DNA from: Candidatus Accumulibacter necessarius
GTDB taxonomy: Bacteria; Pseudomonadota; Gammaproteobacteria; Burkholderiales; Rhodocyclaceae
Length of the DNA stretch: 34,166 nt
Direction of reading: 5' to 3'
Assembly (NCBI GenBank): GCA_017302435.1
Contig: JAFLDL010000046.1
Location: 1 to 34,166, forward strand
Shown here: positions 8,235 to 16,094 of the stretch, piece by piece
Layout of the letters: each line of letters opens with the position of its first letter
Numbering within the stretch: the stretch's first letter is position 1
Translations under genes and position numbers: made by a program
The notes under the pieces: generated by a model
Told to the model about the DNA's origin: nothing
What the model saw: the letters and a program-made list of their open reading frames with translations, nothing else
The model's database searches: none

Positions 8235-9527
8235 ATGCTTGGAATCGGACTCAAACTGCATCGTCTCGTCCTGCTGGCCGTCAGCGTGATCGCCTTGCTG
8301 CAGACGCCGGCATATGCTCAGCTGACCATCGAAATCACCGGCGCCGGCGCCAATCGCATTCCAGTGGCAATCGCCGATTTCGGTGGTGATCCTGGCTCGG
8401 CACGCACGGTGACCTCGGTGATACGCGCTGACCTGGAACGTAGTGGTCTGTTCAAGATGATTGACCCCGGCGGTCAGGTGGTGACCGAAGCTTCAAGCCC
8501 GGTTTTCACAGACTGGAAGAACCGGGGTGCTGACGCGCTGGCGGGCGGCAGTATCGGCGCCAGTGGCGATGGTCGCCAGGAGGCACGCTTCCGTCTTTAC
8601 GACGTCAACAAGCAAGCCTCGCTTGGCGGCTCGGCTTTTGTGACCTCTAATGCAATGTTGCGCGCTGCCGGCCACCGTATTGCCGACATGATTTACGAAA
8701 AGCTGACCGGTGAGCCCGGCATCTTCTCGACCCGCGTCGCCTATGTGGTCAGGGCAAGCGCCTCGCGTTACGAGTTGCACATCGCCGACGCTGATGGCCA
8801 GAATGCCCAGGTGGCGCTGATCTCCAAGGAACCCATCATCTCGCCTTCCTGGTCGCCTGATGGTGGCCGTCTGGCCTACGTTTCCTTCGAAAACAAGAAG
8901 CCGGTGGTCTATGTCCACTCGTTGTCCTCCGGGAAGCGGGTTGTCGTAGCCAACTTCAAGGGCTCCAACTCGGCACCCGCGTGGTCGCCTGATGGCCGCA
9001 AGCTGGCCGTGGTCCTGAGCAAGGACGGCGGTTCGCAGATCTTCACCGTCAACACCGATGGCTCCGGCGCGCAGCGACTGACGACTGCCAACGCCATCAA
9101 TACCGAGCCCAACTTTTCGCCCGACGGGCAGTTCGTCTACTTCACGTCGGATCGTGGTGGCAGTCCGCAGATCTATCGCATCGGGGTTGGTGGTGGCGAT
9201 GCCCAGAGGGTGAGCTTCGAAGGCAGCTACAATGTCACCCCGCGCCTTTCACCTGACGGCAAGTCGATGGCCTTCATCAGCCGCCGGGAGGGCAGCTTCC
9301 GGCTTTCCGTGATGGACCTTGCCAGCCGCCAGGTGCAGGTGCTGACCGATTCGCACAAAGATGAATCACCGACTTTTTCACCGAACGGCAGGATGATCCT
9401 GATCGCCACCGAGATGGGTGGCCGCGGCGTGCTCTCCGCCGTTTCGATTGATGGTCGTATCAAGCAGCGTCTTTCCATTGCGGCGGGTGATGTTCGCGAA
9501 CCGGCATGGGGTCCCTTCAACCGATAA
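8235..9527 (+). CDS. tolB: Tol-Pal system periplasmic beta-propeller TolB
   Basis: This 430-aa periplasmic protein has a signal peptide cleaved after AYA (residue 28). An N-terminal D1 domain (about 29-165, starting QLTIEITGAG) precedes a six-bladed WD40-like propeller. The propeller is visible as repeated SWSPDGGRLAYVS, AWSPDGRKLAVVL, NFSPDGQFVYFTS and RLSPDGKSMAFIS units. TolB shuttles between TolA and Pal during outer-membrane constriction. ATG 8235 was chosen over TTG 8223 because it gives a normal signal peptide. pal follows 39 bp downstream. Confidence 0.96.
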   Translation: MLGIGLKLHRLVLLAVSVIALLQTPAYAQLTIEITGAGANRIPVAIADFGGDPGSARTVTSVIRADLERSGLFKMIDPGGQVVTEASSPVFTDWKNRGADALAGGSIGASGDGRQEARFRLYDVNKQASLGGSAFVTSNAMLRAAGHRIADMIYEKLTGEPGIFSTRVAYVVRASASRYELHIADADGQNAQVALISKEPIISPSWSPDGGRLAYVSFENKKPVVYVHSLSSGKRVVVANFKGSNSAPAWSPDGRKLAVVLSKDGGSQIFTVNTDGSGAQRLTTANAINTEPNFSPDGQFVYFTSDRGGSPQIYRIGVGGGDAQRVSFEGSYNVTPRLSPDGKSMAFISRREGSFRLSVMDLASRQVQVLTDSHKDESPTFSPNGRMILIATEMGGRGVLSAVSIDGRIKQRLSIAAGDVREPAWGPFNR

Positions 9528-9566
9528 CAAGGCATTTTGATTCCGAATCTTCCGCAGGAGAAATTC

Positions 9567-10094
9567 ATGAAACAACTCATCATCCCGGCTGCTCTGGCAC
9601 TTCTGATGGCCGCCTGCAGCTCTACTCCAGACAGCACCGACCAGACCGGCGCGCCCGTCGAGACACGCGGCGGTGGGCCGGCGGTGGCGACTGTGACGAC
9701 TGGCGGAGTAGAAGGCGGCAGGCTTCCGGCCGTGCTCACCGACCCGAAGAGCATCCTGTCCAAGCGCAGCGTGTATTTCGACTATGACAGCTACGAAGTG
9801 AAGTCCGAGTACAAGGACCTGGTGACGGCTCATGCCAAGTTTCTGGCCGAAAACCGCCAGTTCAAGATGCTGATCCAGGGCAACACCGACGAGCGCGGCA
9901 GTCGCGAGTACAACCTGGCGCTCGGTCAGAAGCGTGCCGACGCGATCAGAAAGATGTTGAGTTTGCTTGGTGTTGCTGAAGGTCAGCTCGAGTCGGTCAG
10001 TCTGGGCGAAGAGAAGCCGAAGAATGAGGGTCACAACGAAAGTGCCTGGGCCGAGAATCGTCGCGGTGACATGCTCTACAGCGGTGAGTTCTAG
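9567..10094 (+). CDS. pal: Peptidoglycan-associated lipoprotein Pal
   Basis: The 175-aa outer-membrane lipoprotein has lipobox LMAAC with the lipidated Cys at 17. Ser at +2 is consistent with Lol export to the outer membrane. A flexible linker leads to an OmpA-like peptidoglycan-binding domain (about 68-175). That domain includes VYFDYDSYEVK and IQGNTDERGSREYNLALGQK, the latter carrying the conserved peptidoglycan-contact residues. ATG 9567 is preceded by GCAGGAG. It anchors the outer membrane to the wall and is mobilised by TolB/TolA. cpoB begins 1 bp after the stop. Confidence 0.97.
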   Translation: MKQLIIPAALALLMAACSSTPDSTDQTGAPVETRGGGPAVATVTTGGVEGGRLPAVLTDPKSILSKRSVYFDYDSYEVKSEYKDLVTAHAKFLAENRQFKMLIQGNTDERGSREYNLALGQKRADAIRKMLSLLGVAEGQLESVSLGEEKPKNEGHNESAWAENRRGDMLYSGEF

Positions 10095-10095
10095 G

Positions 10096-10890
10096 ATGCT
10101 GGAGCTGTCGATGCTCCGGTTGCCGGGCTCGGCGCGCCTTTTGCCGATTGTTCTGCTGTTCGCATTGCTCGGCGTACGAGACGCGCAAGCCGGGCTCTTC
10201 GATGATGAGGAAGCCCGGCGTCAGATCAAGGACTTGTCCATCAAGGCCAACGAACGTCTCGACATTGTTGCCAAGGGACAGATCGAACTCGCCAATCAGA
10301 TTCAGGCGCTACGCGAGGAGAACTCGCGTCTGCGTGGTCAGGTCGAAACGCTGACCTATGAGCTCGAGGCAGCCAAGAAGCGACAGCAGGATTTCTACGT
10401 CGACCTCGACGGCCGCCTGCGCAAGCTCGAACCACAGCCTGCGGCAAGCGCTGAACCAAAGCCAGCCGATGAGAGCAAGTCACCGGTGGTCGAGACGGCA
10501 AGAAAGGCCGCGAGCGATCCTGCGGCTGAAGCGCGCCAGTACGAAGCGGCGCTCAATCTTTTCCGGGCCAACAAGCTCAAGGAAGCGGCAGCGGCCTTCG
10601 ATGCCTTTGCCAAGACACATCCGGATAGCAGCTTGACGCCGAGCGCGTACTATTGGCTGGGCAATGCCCACTACTCGCTGCGTGACTGCAAGAAGGCGAT
10701 CGAAGCGCACCGCGTAGTGGTCAACAAGTGGCCGGCCAATGCCAAGGCGCCCGATGCGCTGCTGAACATGGCCACTTGCCAGCAGGAACTTGCCGACGCC
10801 AAGGGCGCAAAGAGTACGCTCGAAGCGCTGGTGGCGAAGTACCCGGACAGCAGCGCCGCCGCGACCGCCAGGCAGCGCCTGAAAAAGTAG
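10096..10890 (+). CDS. cpoB: Cell division coordinator CpoB (YbgF), TPR protein
   Basis: The 264-aa periplasmic protein has a signal peptide cleaved after AQA (residue 32). An N-terminal coiled coil (about 50-115, rich in heptads such as IQALREENSRLRGQVETL) would mediate trimerisation. An Ala/Pro linker and C-terminal TPR repeats (about 148-262, e.g. SAYYWLGNAHYSLRDCKKAI) follow. CpoB links Tol-Pal action to PBP1B-dependent septal wall synthesis. ATG 10096 is 1 bp after pal; an internal ATG at 10111 would also keep the signal peptide. queE begins 4 bp after the stop. Confidence 0.92.
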   Translation: MLELSMLRLPGSARLLPIVLLFALLGVRDAQAGLFDDEEARRQIKDLSIKANERLDIVAKGQIELANQIQALREENSRLRGQVETLTYELEAAKKRQQDFYVDLDGRLRKLEPQPAASAEPKPADESKSPVVETARKAASDPAAEARQYEAALNLFRANKLKEAAAAFDAFAKTHPDSSLTPSAYYWLGNAHYSLRDCKKAIEAHRVVVNKWPANAKAPDALLNMATCQQELADAKGAKSTLEALVAKYPDSSAAATARQRLKK

Positions 10891-10894
10891 CCTG

Positions 10895-11554
10895 GTGAAG
10901 GCATCGGTCGGACCGCTTTCGCTGAAGATCAGTGAAATTTTCCTGTCCCTGCAGGGTGAAAGCTCGCGTTCCGGACTGCCGACCGTTTTCGTGCGCCTGG
11001 TTGGCTGCCCGCTCCGCTGCGTCTGGTGCGACACTACCTACGCCTTCAGCGGCGGGCAGACGATGGCGCTGCCCGAAATTCTCGCCGCGGTGGCGTGCCA
11101 TGAGGTGCCCTACGTCTGTGTGACCGGTGGCGAGCCGCTCGCCCAGGCGGCGTGCCTGCCACTGTTGGGTCAGCTGAGTGATGCGGGCTATGCCGTGTCC
11201 CTTGAAACCTCTGGCGCCCTCGATATCGGCGGCGTTGATGCACGGGTGTCGCGCATCGTTGACCTCAAAGCCCCCGGTTCCGGCGAGTGCGAGCGGAATC
11301 GCTGGCAAAACCTGGCTCTGTTGACTGCCAGGGATGAACTCAAGTTGGTGCTCACGGACCGCGCTGACTACGAGTGGGCCCGCCAGCTGATTGTTGACCG
11401 CCAGCTCACCGGGATCTGCCCGGTGCTTCTGTCGTCGGTGGAGGGGGACCTGCCGGCAGCGACACTCGCCGAGTGGATACTCGCCGACCGCCTGCCGGTA
11501 CGTTTTCAGCTGCAGATCCACAAAGTGCTGTGGGGCAGGCTGCGGGGCAGGTAA
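10895..11554 (+). CDS. queE: 7-carboxy-7-deazaguanine synthase QueE
   Basis: This 219-aa radical SAM enzyme contracts 6-carboxy-tetrahydropterin to 7-carboxy-7-deazaguanine, on the path to preQ0 and queuosine in tRNA. The [4Fe-4S] ligands are Cys38, Cys42 and Cys45 in [15 protein letters not shown], a canonical Cx3Cx2C. The SAM-binding GGE motif is in VTGGEPLAQ. The substrate-contact region FLSLQGES is near residue 20. It starts with GTG 10895, 4 bp after cpoB, and so is probably the last gene of that transcript. queC is 235 bp downstream. Confidence 0.94.
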   Translation: MKASVGPLSLKISEIFLSLQGESSRSGLPTVFVRLVGCPLRCVWCDTTYAFSGGQTMALPEILAAVACHEVPYVCVTGGEPLAQAACLPLLGQLSDAGYAVSLETSGALDIGGVDARVSRIVDLKAPGSGECERNRWQNLALLTARDELKLVLTDRADYEWARQLIVDRQLTGICPVLLSSVEGDLPAATLAEWILADRLPVRFQLQIHKVLWGRLRGR

Positions 11555-11789
11555 GTGCCGTCACGGGGGCGATGGACGAGCGCCTCGCTGGTCCCTTGCC
11601 GCCCAGGCCAGACCCCGGCGCCATGTCGTTTGCCCGGCTCCGCGACTCGGCGCAGTCCGTGCGTCTCCATCTTCAGATTCCGCCGCGTTCGGAAATCCTG
11701 ACGTTTCTGGAAAAAAAGGGCCGGGCGTGGACACGATATCAATGGATGGGCGAACCACCGACGCCAGAAAGCGGTATATTCGCCACCCC

Positions 11790-12500
11790 ATGAGCGGGCA
11801 ACTTTCACTTGGTAAGCAGCGGGCTGTCGTTCTCCTGTCCGGAGGGCTTGATTCGGCCACCACGTTGGCGATTGCGCGCGAGCGTGGTTTCGCATGTTAT
11901 TGCCTGTCGATCGACTACGGCCAGCGGCATCGTGTCGAACTGGACGCGGCTGCGGCCGTTGCCCGAGCGTTCGGGGCCAGTGAACATCGGGTGCTACGCC
12001 TTGGGCTCGACGAGTTTGGCGGCTCGGCGCTGACCGACACGTCTATTGCGGTTCCCGTTGACGGCGTGCAGCCCGGAGTTCCGGTGACTTATGTGCCGGC
12101 GCGCAATACCGTCATGCTGTCGCTGGCTCTGGCATGGGCCGAGGTTTTGGCTAGCCGCGACATATTTGTTGGCGTCAATTCGGTCGACTATTCCGGCTAT
12201 CCGGACTGCCGGCCGGAGTACATTGCGGCCTTCGAAAGGATGGCCAATCTGGCTACCAGGGCCGCCGTTGAAGGCGCGCTGCTGCGCATTCATGCGCCGC
12301 TGATCGATCTCGCCAAGGCACAGATCATACAGCGCGGCAATGCACTCGGCGTGGACTATGGACTCACGGTTTCGTGTTACCAGGCGGACGAGGACGGGCG
12401 CGCCTGCGGGGTTTGTGACTCCTGCCGCCTGCGGCGAGCCGGTTTTGCCGCAGCCGGGGTGGCTGACCCGACGCGCTACGCCGCCTGCATGATCGCTTAA
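11790..12500 (+). CDS. queC: 7-cyano-7-deazaguanine synthase QueC
   Basis: This 236-aa ATP-dependent enzyme converts 7-carboxy-7-deazaguanine to preQ0. The PP-loop SGGLDS is at residues 17-22, and Zn-binding cysteines lie near the C-terminus in the [18 protein letters not shown] segment. ATG 11790 is chosen because family homology starts at [12 protein letters not shown]. The frame stays open into queE, but that extension is unrelated. TATATT at 11775-11780 could be a -10 box, but it would place transcription almost at the start codon. The 235 bp between queE and queC holds no convincing gene. queD and queF are not in the window. Confidence 0.95.
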   Translation: MSGQLSLGKQRAVVLLSGGLDSATTLAIARERGFACYCLSIDYGQRHRVELDAAAAVARAFGASEHRVLRLGLDEFGGSALTDTSIAVPVDGVQPGVPVTYVPARNTVMLSLALAWAEVLASRDIFVGVNSVDYSGYPDCRPEYIAAFERMANLATRAAVEGALLRIHAPLIDLAKAQIIQRGNALGVDYGLTVSCYQADEDGRACGVCDSCRLRRAGFAAAGVADPTRYAACMIA

Positions 12501-12508
12501 GGGCTTGT

Positions 12509-13612
12509 ATGGCACCGCTTGATTCAACGAACAGCGTTCTGTGGTTCGCCTTTGCCCTCGGGCTCGTTTTCGGCGCTGTGGCCAGCCGCACGCGCTTCTG
12601 CACCATGGGCGCCATCGGCGATATCGTCAACATCGGCGACTGGAGTCGCATGCGCATGTGGCTCCTGGCGATCGCGGTGGCCATTCTGGGTACCTCGGCA
12701 TTGCATGCCGGAGGCCAGATCGATCTCGGCAAGTCGATCTACCGTACGCCTACCTTCACCTGGTTATCGTACCTCGTCGGCGGCGTCAGCTTCGGTTTCG
12801 GCATGGTCCTGGCTTCGGGCTGTGGCGCCAGAACGCTGGTTCGAATCGGCACCGGCAGTGTCAAGGCTCTGGTGGTGTTCATCGTGCTCGGTCTCGTGGC
12901 CTATATGTCGATGCGTGGCGTGCTCGGCGTCTTTCGGGTGAAGGTGCTCGAACCCGTTTCTCTGCACCTTGCTGGCGGCCAGGATCTGCCGGCGCTGCTA
13001 GCCGCCGTCGGGGTAGCACCGACTGTGGCGTTACCACTTTGCGCGCTGTTGATCGGCGGCGGCCTGCTGCTGTTCGCTTTCCGGTGGCACGATGGACTGA
13101 CCCTTGACGGCCTCCTCGGCGGCATCATCATCGGTCTCGTTGTCGTCGCTGGCTGGTACGTCAGCGGGCACCTCGGCTATGTTGCCGAGGATCCGGACAC
13201 GCTGCAGGAAGCATTCATCGCGACCAACAGCGGTCGTATGGAGTCGTTGAGCTTCGTCGCGCCGCAGGCCTACACGCTGGAACTGCTGATGCTGTGGTCG
13301 GACAGCAGCCGGCGGCTAACTTTTGCGATCGCCAGCGGGCTGGGTGTCGTCGTCGGCAGCCTGGGTCATGCGCTCGCCAGTGGCAGTTTTCGCTGGGAGG
13401 GGTTTCGCGATCTCGAGGATACCGCCAACCATCTTGCCGGCGCCGCGCTGATGGGTTTTGGCGGCGTAGTCGCCATGGGCTGCACGATCGGCCAGGGCAT
13501 CAGCGGTGTGTCGACGCTGGCTGCGGGTTCCTTCCTTGCTCTCTTCGCAATCATTGCCGGCGCGATACTGGCGCTCAAGTATCAGTATTGGCGGGCTGAG
13601 CGGGCGAACTGA
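12509..13612 (+). CDS. YeeE/YedE (TsuA-type) sulfur-compound transporter
   Basis: The 367-aa inner-membrane protein has about nine or ten hydrophobic segments. It carries the hallmark cysteines of the YeeE/YedE family: RTRFCTMGAIGD near residue 31, LASGCGARTLVRIG near 105, and AMGCTIGQGISGVSTL near 323. Thiosulfate uptake through such a cysteine relay is established for TsuA/YeeE, so import of thiosulfate or a related sulfur species is likely. No TusA-like partner gene is next to it. It starts 8 bp after queC and may be co-transcribed. Its 3' end overlaps the convergent CorC-type gene by 38 bp. Confidence 0.88.
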   Translation: MAPLDSTNSVLWFAFALGLVFGAVASRTRFCTMGAIGDIVNIGDWSRMRMWLLAIAVAILGTSALHAGGQIDLGKSIYRTPTFTWLSYLVGGVSFGFGMVLASGCGARTLVRIGTGSVKALVVFIVLGLVAYMSMRGVLGVFRVKVLEPVSLHLAGGQDLPALLAAVGVAPTVALPLCALLIGGGLLLFAFRWHDGLTLDGLLGGIIIGLVVVAGWYVSGHLGYVAEDPDTLQEAFIATNSGRMESLSFVAPQAYTLELLMLWSDSSRRLTFAIASGLGVVVGSLGHALASGSFRWEGFRDLEDTANHLAGAALMGFGGVVAMGCTIGQGISGVSTLAAGSFLALFAIIAGAILALKYQYWRAERAN

Positions 13613-14951
13613 GAGCGATGCGTCGGCGAGACTGTCCGCTGCTATCGACGTCTGCTTTGGCTGCGCGAAGGGCGCGCGCGATAAGGACCTTGTCCACCCG
13701 ATTCCGATCCATATCGACCACTTCAATACGCAAGTCGCCGAGCCCAAAGTGATCCGAGGGCAGAGGGATACGGCCGAGTACGTACATGACAAAGCCGCCC
13801 AGGGTATTGAAGGCATTCTCGTCTTCTCCCGGCAGGTCGCCCGGGATCTCGAGAGCTGTCTTCAGACGTTCGATGGTCACGCTGCCATCAACCAGCCACG
13901 AGCCGTCTTCGCGAACAACAATATCGTTCTCCTCCGGGGCATCGGAACTTGGCAGATCGCCGACGATCGATGTCAGCACATCGGTGAGCGTCACCAGACC
14001 CTGCAATCCACCATACTCATCGACCATCAGCGCGCACTGTTGGCGTGCTCGCCGGAAAGTCTCAAGTAACTGTGTCGTCGTCACGCTGGCTGGTACATAA
14101 AGGGCTGGGCGCACAAACGCCTCGATCGTCAGCGGTTCGCCGAGAAGCGCTCCCTTCAGGAGATCGCCGGTGCGCAGAACGCCGACGATCTGTTCCAGTC
14201 CATCGCGGCAAATCACGATGCGCTTGTACGGACTGTCGGCGAGACGCCGGCGGATCTCGTCCTGGCTGTCGTTCAGGTCGATCAGGTAGATGTCCTTGCG
14301 GTGGGTCATGATGGCACTGATACGCTGCTCGTCAAGGCGCAGCACGTTGGAAACGATCGCCTGCTCACTCGCATGAAAGATACCGGCTTCGGCACCCTGG
14401 CCCATCAGGACCTTGATTTCGTCATCAGTGACCGATGATTCCTGCTTCCGGCGGGCACCAAGCAGGCCCAGCAGCAGGCTGGACGACGACGAGAGCAGCC
14501 ATACCAGGGGGCGAGCCAGTCGCGCGAGCAGGTTCATCGGCCGTGCTATCAGCGAAGCGACGCGTTCGGGCGCCAGCAGCCCGAGGCGCTTGGGGACCAG
14601 CTCACCAATCACGACCGAGAAATAGGTCACGATGATGACGACCAGCGTCATCGCGATACCGCTGGCGTAAGGCGCCAGCGACGGATGCGTGCTCAGCCAT
14701 CGGGCCATCGGCGTTGCCAGTGTCGCCTCGCCGATGGCGCCACTGAGGATGCCCACCGTGGTGATGCCGACCTGCACAGTGGAAAGGAAGGTTGCGGGCT
14801 CGTGGTGAAGCGCCAGCGCCGAGCGGGCACCGACGCTGCCGTCGTCAGCCAGCTTTTTCAGGCGTGACTGTCGCGAAGAAACAACAGCGATTTCAGACAT
14901 CGCCAGGACGCCGTTGAGGAGAATCAGAAAGAGCAGTAGAGCAATGTCCAT
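13575..14951 (-). CDS. HlyC/CorC family (CNNM-CBS) membrane protein
   Basis: The 458-aa protein has an N-terminal DUF21/CNNM membrane domain (about 1-190, with SEIAVVSSRQSRLKKLADDG and GELVPKRLGL). A CBS pair (about 205-330, with RISAIMTHRKDIYLIDL and MVDEYGGLQGLVTLTDVL) and a CorC_HlyC C-terminal domain (about 345-430) follow. Relatives are implicated in Mg2+/Co2+ efflux, and some are annotated as hemolysin-like, so the exact ion is unknown. ATG 14951 is chosen because the membrane segment MDIALLLFLILLNGV starts there. An upstream in-frame start at 15050 would add 33 residues and overlap the promoter. Confidence 0.9.
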   Translation of the reverse strand: MDIALLLFLILLNGVLAMSEIAVVSSRQSRLKKLADDGSVGARSALALHHEPATFLSTVQVGITTVGILSGAIGEATLATPMARWLSTHPSLAPYASGIAMTLVVIIVTYFSVVIGELVPKRLGLLAPERVASLIARPMNLLARLARPLVWLLSSSSSLLLGLLGARRKQESSVTDDEIKVLMGQGAEAGIFHASEQAIVSNVLRLDEQRISAIMTHRKDIYLIDLNDSQDEIRRRLADSPYKRIVICRDGLEQIVGVLRTGDLLKGALLGEPLTIEAFVRPALYVPASVTTTQLLETFRRARQQCALMVDEYGGLQGLVTLTDVLTSIVGDLPSSDAPEENDIVVREDGSWLVDGSVTIERLKTALEIPGDLPGEDENAFNTLGGFVMYVLGRIPLPSDHFGLGDLRIEVVDMDRNRVDKVLIARALRAAKADVDSSGQSRRRIALSSPAQPANTDT

Positions 14952-15023
14952 CGGTAGGTTCCAGGTCTGCAAGTCAGTCGGGATGGCTGGCTGATAGCTG
15001 CGGCGAGCGCACCCGGGAACAGC

Positions 15024-15050
15024 ATTATAAGGGCCTCGGTAGAAGGTCAC
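15024..15050 (-). promoter_or_regulatory. Promoter of the CorC-type gene
   Basis: On the minus strand, GTGACC (15050-15045) and a perfect TATAAT (15029-15024) are separated by 15 bp. Transcription would start near 15017, giving a leader of about 66 nt before ATG 14951. The spacer is shorter than the preferred 17 bp, so the call rests mainly on the -10 box. Confidence 0.5.
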
Positions 15051-15142
15051 CCTGTGCGCGACGGGAGCGCAGGTCTGGCGATGCCATGAGGATTTCTGGC
15101 GGTGCCTGGCTGCCGGCGGCGGCGGCCGCCGCTCGCAGTGGG

Positions 15143-15171
15143 TTGACCAAAGCGAGATTAATCAATAGACT
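15143..15171 (+). promoter_or_regulatory. Candidate sigma-70 promoter for the lytic transglycosylase
   Basis: TTGACC (15143-15148) and TAGACT (15166-15171) are separated by exactly 17 bp that are AT-rich near the -10. Transcription from about 15178 would give a leader of roughly 190 nt that includes the perfect inverted repeat at 15227-15257. Confidence 0.5.
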
Positions 15172-15226
15172 GCGCAGCCTCCAGTAAGAAAAAGCACCTC
15201 GCAGCTGTTCAGTTGCGTCCTCGCCG

Positions 15227-15257
15227 CTCTGTTCGCAGGCTGTCAAAGCGAACAGAG
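15227..15257 (+). repeat. Perfect 10-bp inverted repeat (leader hairpin)
   Basis: CTCTGTTCGC and GCGAACAGAG flank an 11-nt loop. No T-run follows, so it is not an ordinary terminator. It lies between the candidate promoter at 15143 and the ATG at 15369, so it could be a leader hairpin or an operator. Confidence 0.7.
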
Positions 15258-15368
15258 TCCCGGCCTCAGGGGCAAGTACCCCCCAAGTATTCGAGGCTTT
15301 GCACCCGCCTGTAACCGTCCATCGTCGAGCCGTTCTGTTGGCGCGATGACCAAAGTGAAGGAGAGAGC

Positions 15369-16055
15369 ATGTCCGCAACAATTTCACTCAGAAGCATAAC
15401 GGGGCGCCGTGTTGACGCCAGTTTGAGTTTTGTCCAACACAGCCTGATCATCGTTGGGCTGATGGTTGTCCTGGGCACTTTCAAGCCCTGGGGCAGCGAT
15501 GGCGATGTCCCTGACCAACCGCAAGCCACCGTGGCGGAGCGTTCGCCAAATGAAGTTTCCGGAGCGGAAGCCGCCAAGCCTGTGTCGGCTGCGCTGCCGC
15601 TACGACTGCAGCGCGCCCTGGACTTCGTTTCGCGTCGCTATCGGGTGGCTCCCGAAGCGCTGGTGCCGGTGTTCGAAGCCGCGCAGACCGTCGGCCGCGA
15701 ACGTCGCGTCGATCCTCTGCTGATCATTGCCATCATTGGTATCGAGTCACGCTTCAATCCCTTCGCCGAAAGCGTGGTCGGTGCGAAAGGCCTGATGCAG
15801 GTGATCCCGGGCTATCACCTGGACAAGGTGCCGCAGGGTGCGGGCGAGCAGCCTTTTCTTGACCCGGTGACCAACATCCAGGTTGGCGTGCATGTCCTCG
15901 AGGACGCGATCCGCTGGCGTGGCAGCTTGACGGCGGGCCTGCAGCATTATGGTGGCGCCCCGGATGACCCGGAAACCAGATACGCGAACAAGGTGCTTGC
16001 CGAGAAGGAGCGGCTTGAGCAAGCGGCGCGGCGAGGCCCTGCTGCGCGGGCCTGA
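15369..16055 (+). CDS. Lytic transglycosylase (SLT/GH23 domain), membrane anchored
   Basis: The 228-aa protein has one hydrophobic anchor or uncleaved signal (about residues 24-38), a Pro/Glu/Ala linker and a C-terminal transglycosylase domain (about 80-215). The catalytic Glu126 is in IGIESRFNPFAES, followed by GAKGLMQVIPGYH and the lysozyme-like LQHYGG motif. It would cleave peptidoglycan with 1,6-anhydro product formation in the periplasm. A strong ribosome-binding site (GAAGGAGAG) precedes ATG 15369. The domain lacks the extra superhelical region of Slt70, so it is an EmtA/MltC-like small enzyme. It converges on plsB, with 39 bp between stops. Confidence 0.88.
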   Translation: MSATISLRSITGRRVDASLSFVQHSLIIVGLMVVLGTFKPWGSDGDVPDQPQATVAERSPNEVSGAEAAKPVSAALPLRLQRALDFVSRRYRVAPEALVPVFEAAQTVGRERRVDPLLIIAIIGIESRFNPFAESVVGAKGLMQVIPGYHLDKVPQGAGEQPFLDPVTNIQVGVHVLEDAIRWRGSLTAGLQHYGGAPDDPETRYANKVLAEKERLEQAARRGPAARA

Positions 16056-16094
16056 GAATCGCCAGTGTCGCGTTTCGTTGCGCTGTCGGTCGGC

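Larger units (their letters stand above)
14952..15368. other. Divergent intergenic region (417 bp)
   Basis: This region separates the minus-strand CorC-type gene from the plus-strand lytic transglycosylase gene. Apart from the listed promoter candidates on each strand and a 10-bp inverted repeat, I see no credible gene. Possible short frames here lack a start with a ribosome-binding site and resemble no family. Confidence 0.6.

Noticed and set aside
11473-11793. 106-codon plus-strand frame between queE and queC
   Set aside because: It starts inside queE, is Pro/Ala/Arg-rich, resembles no family and lacks a ribosome-binding site.
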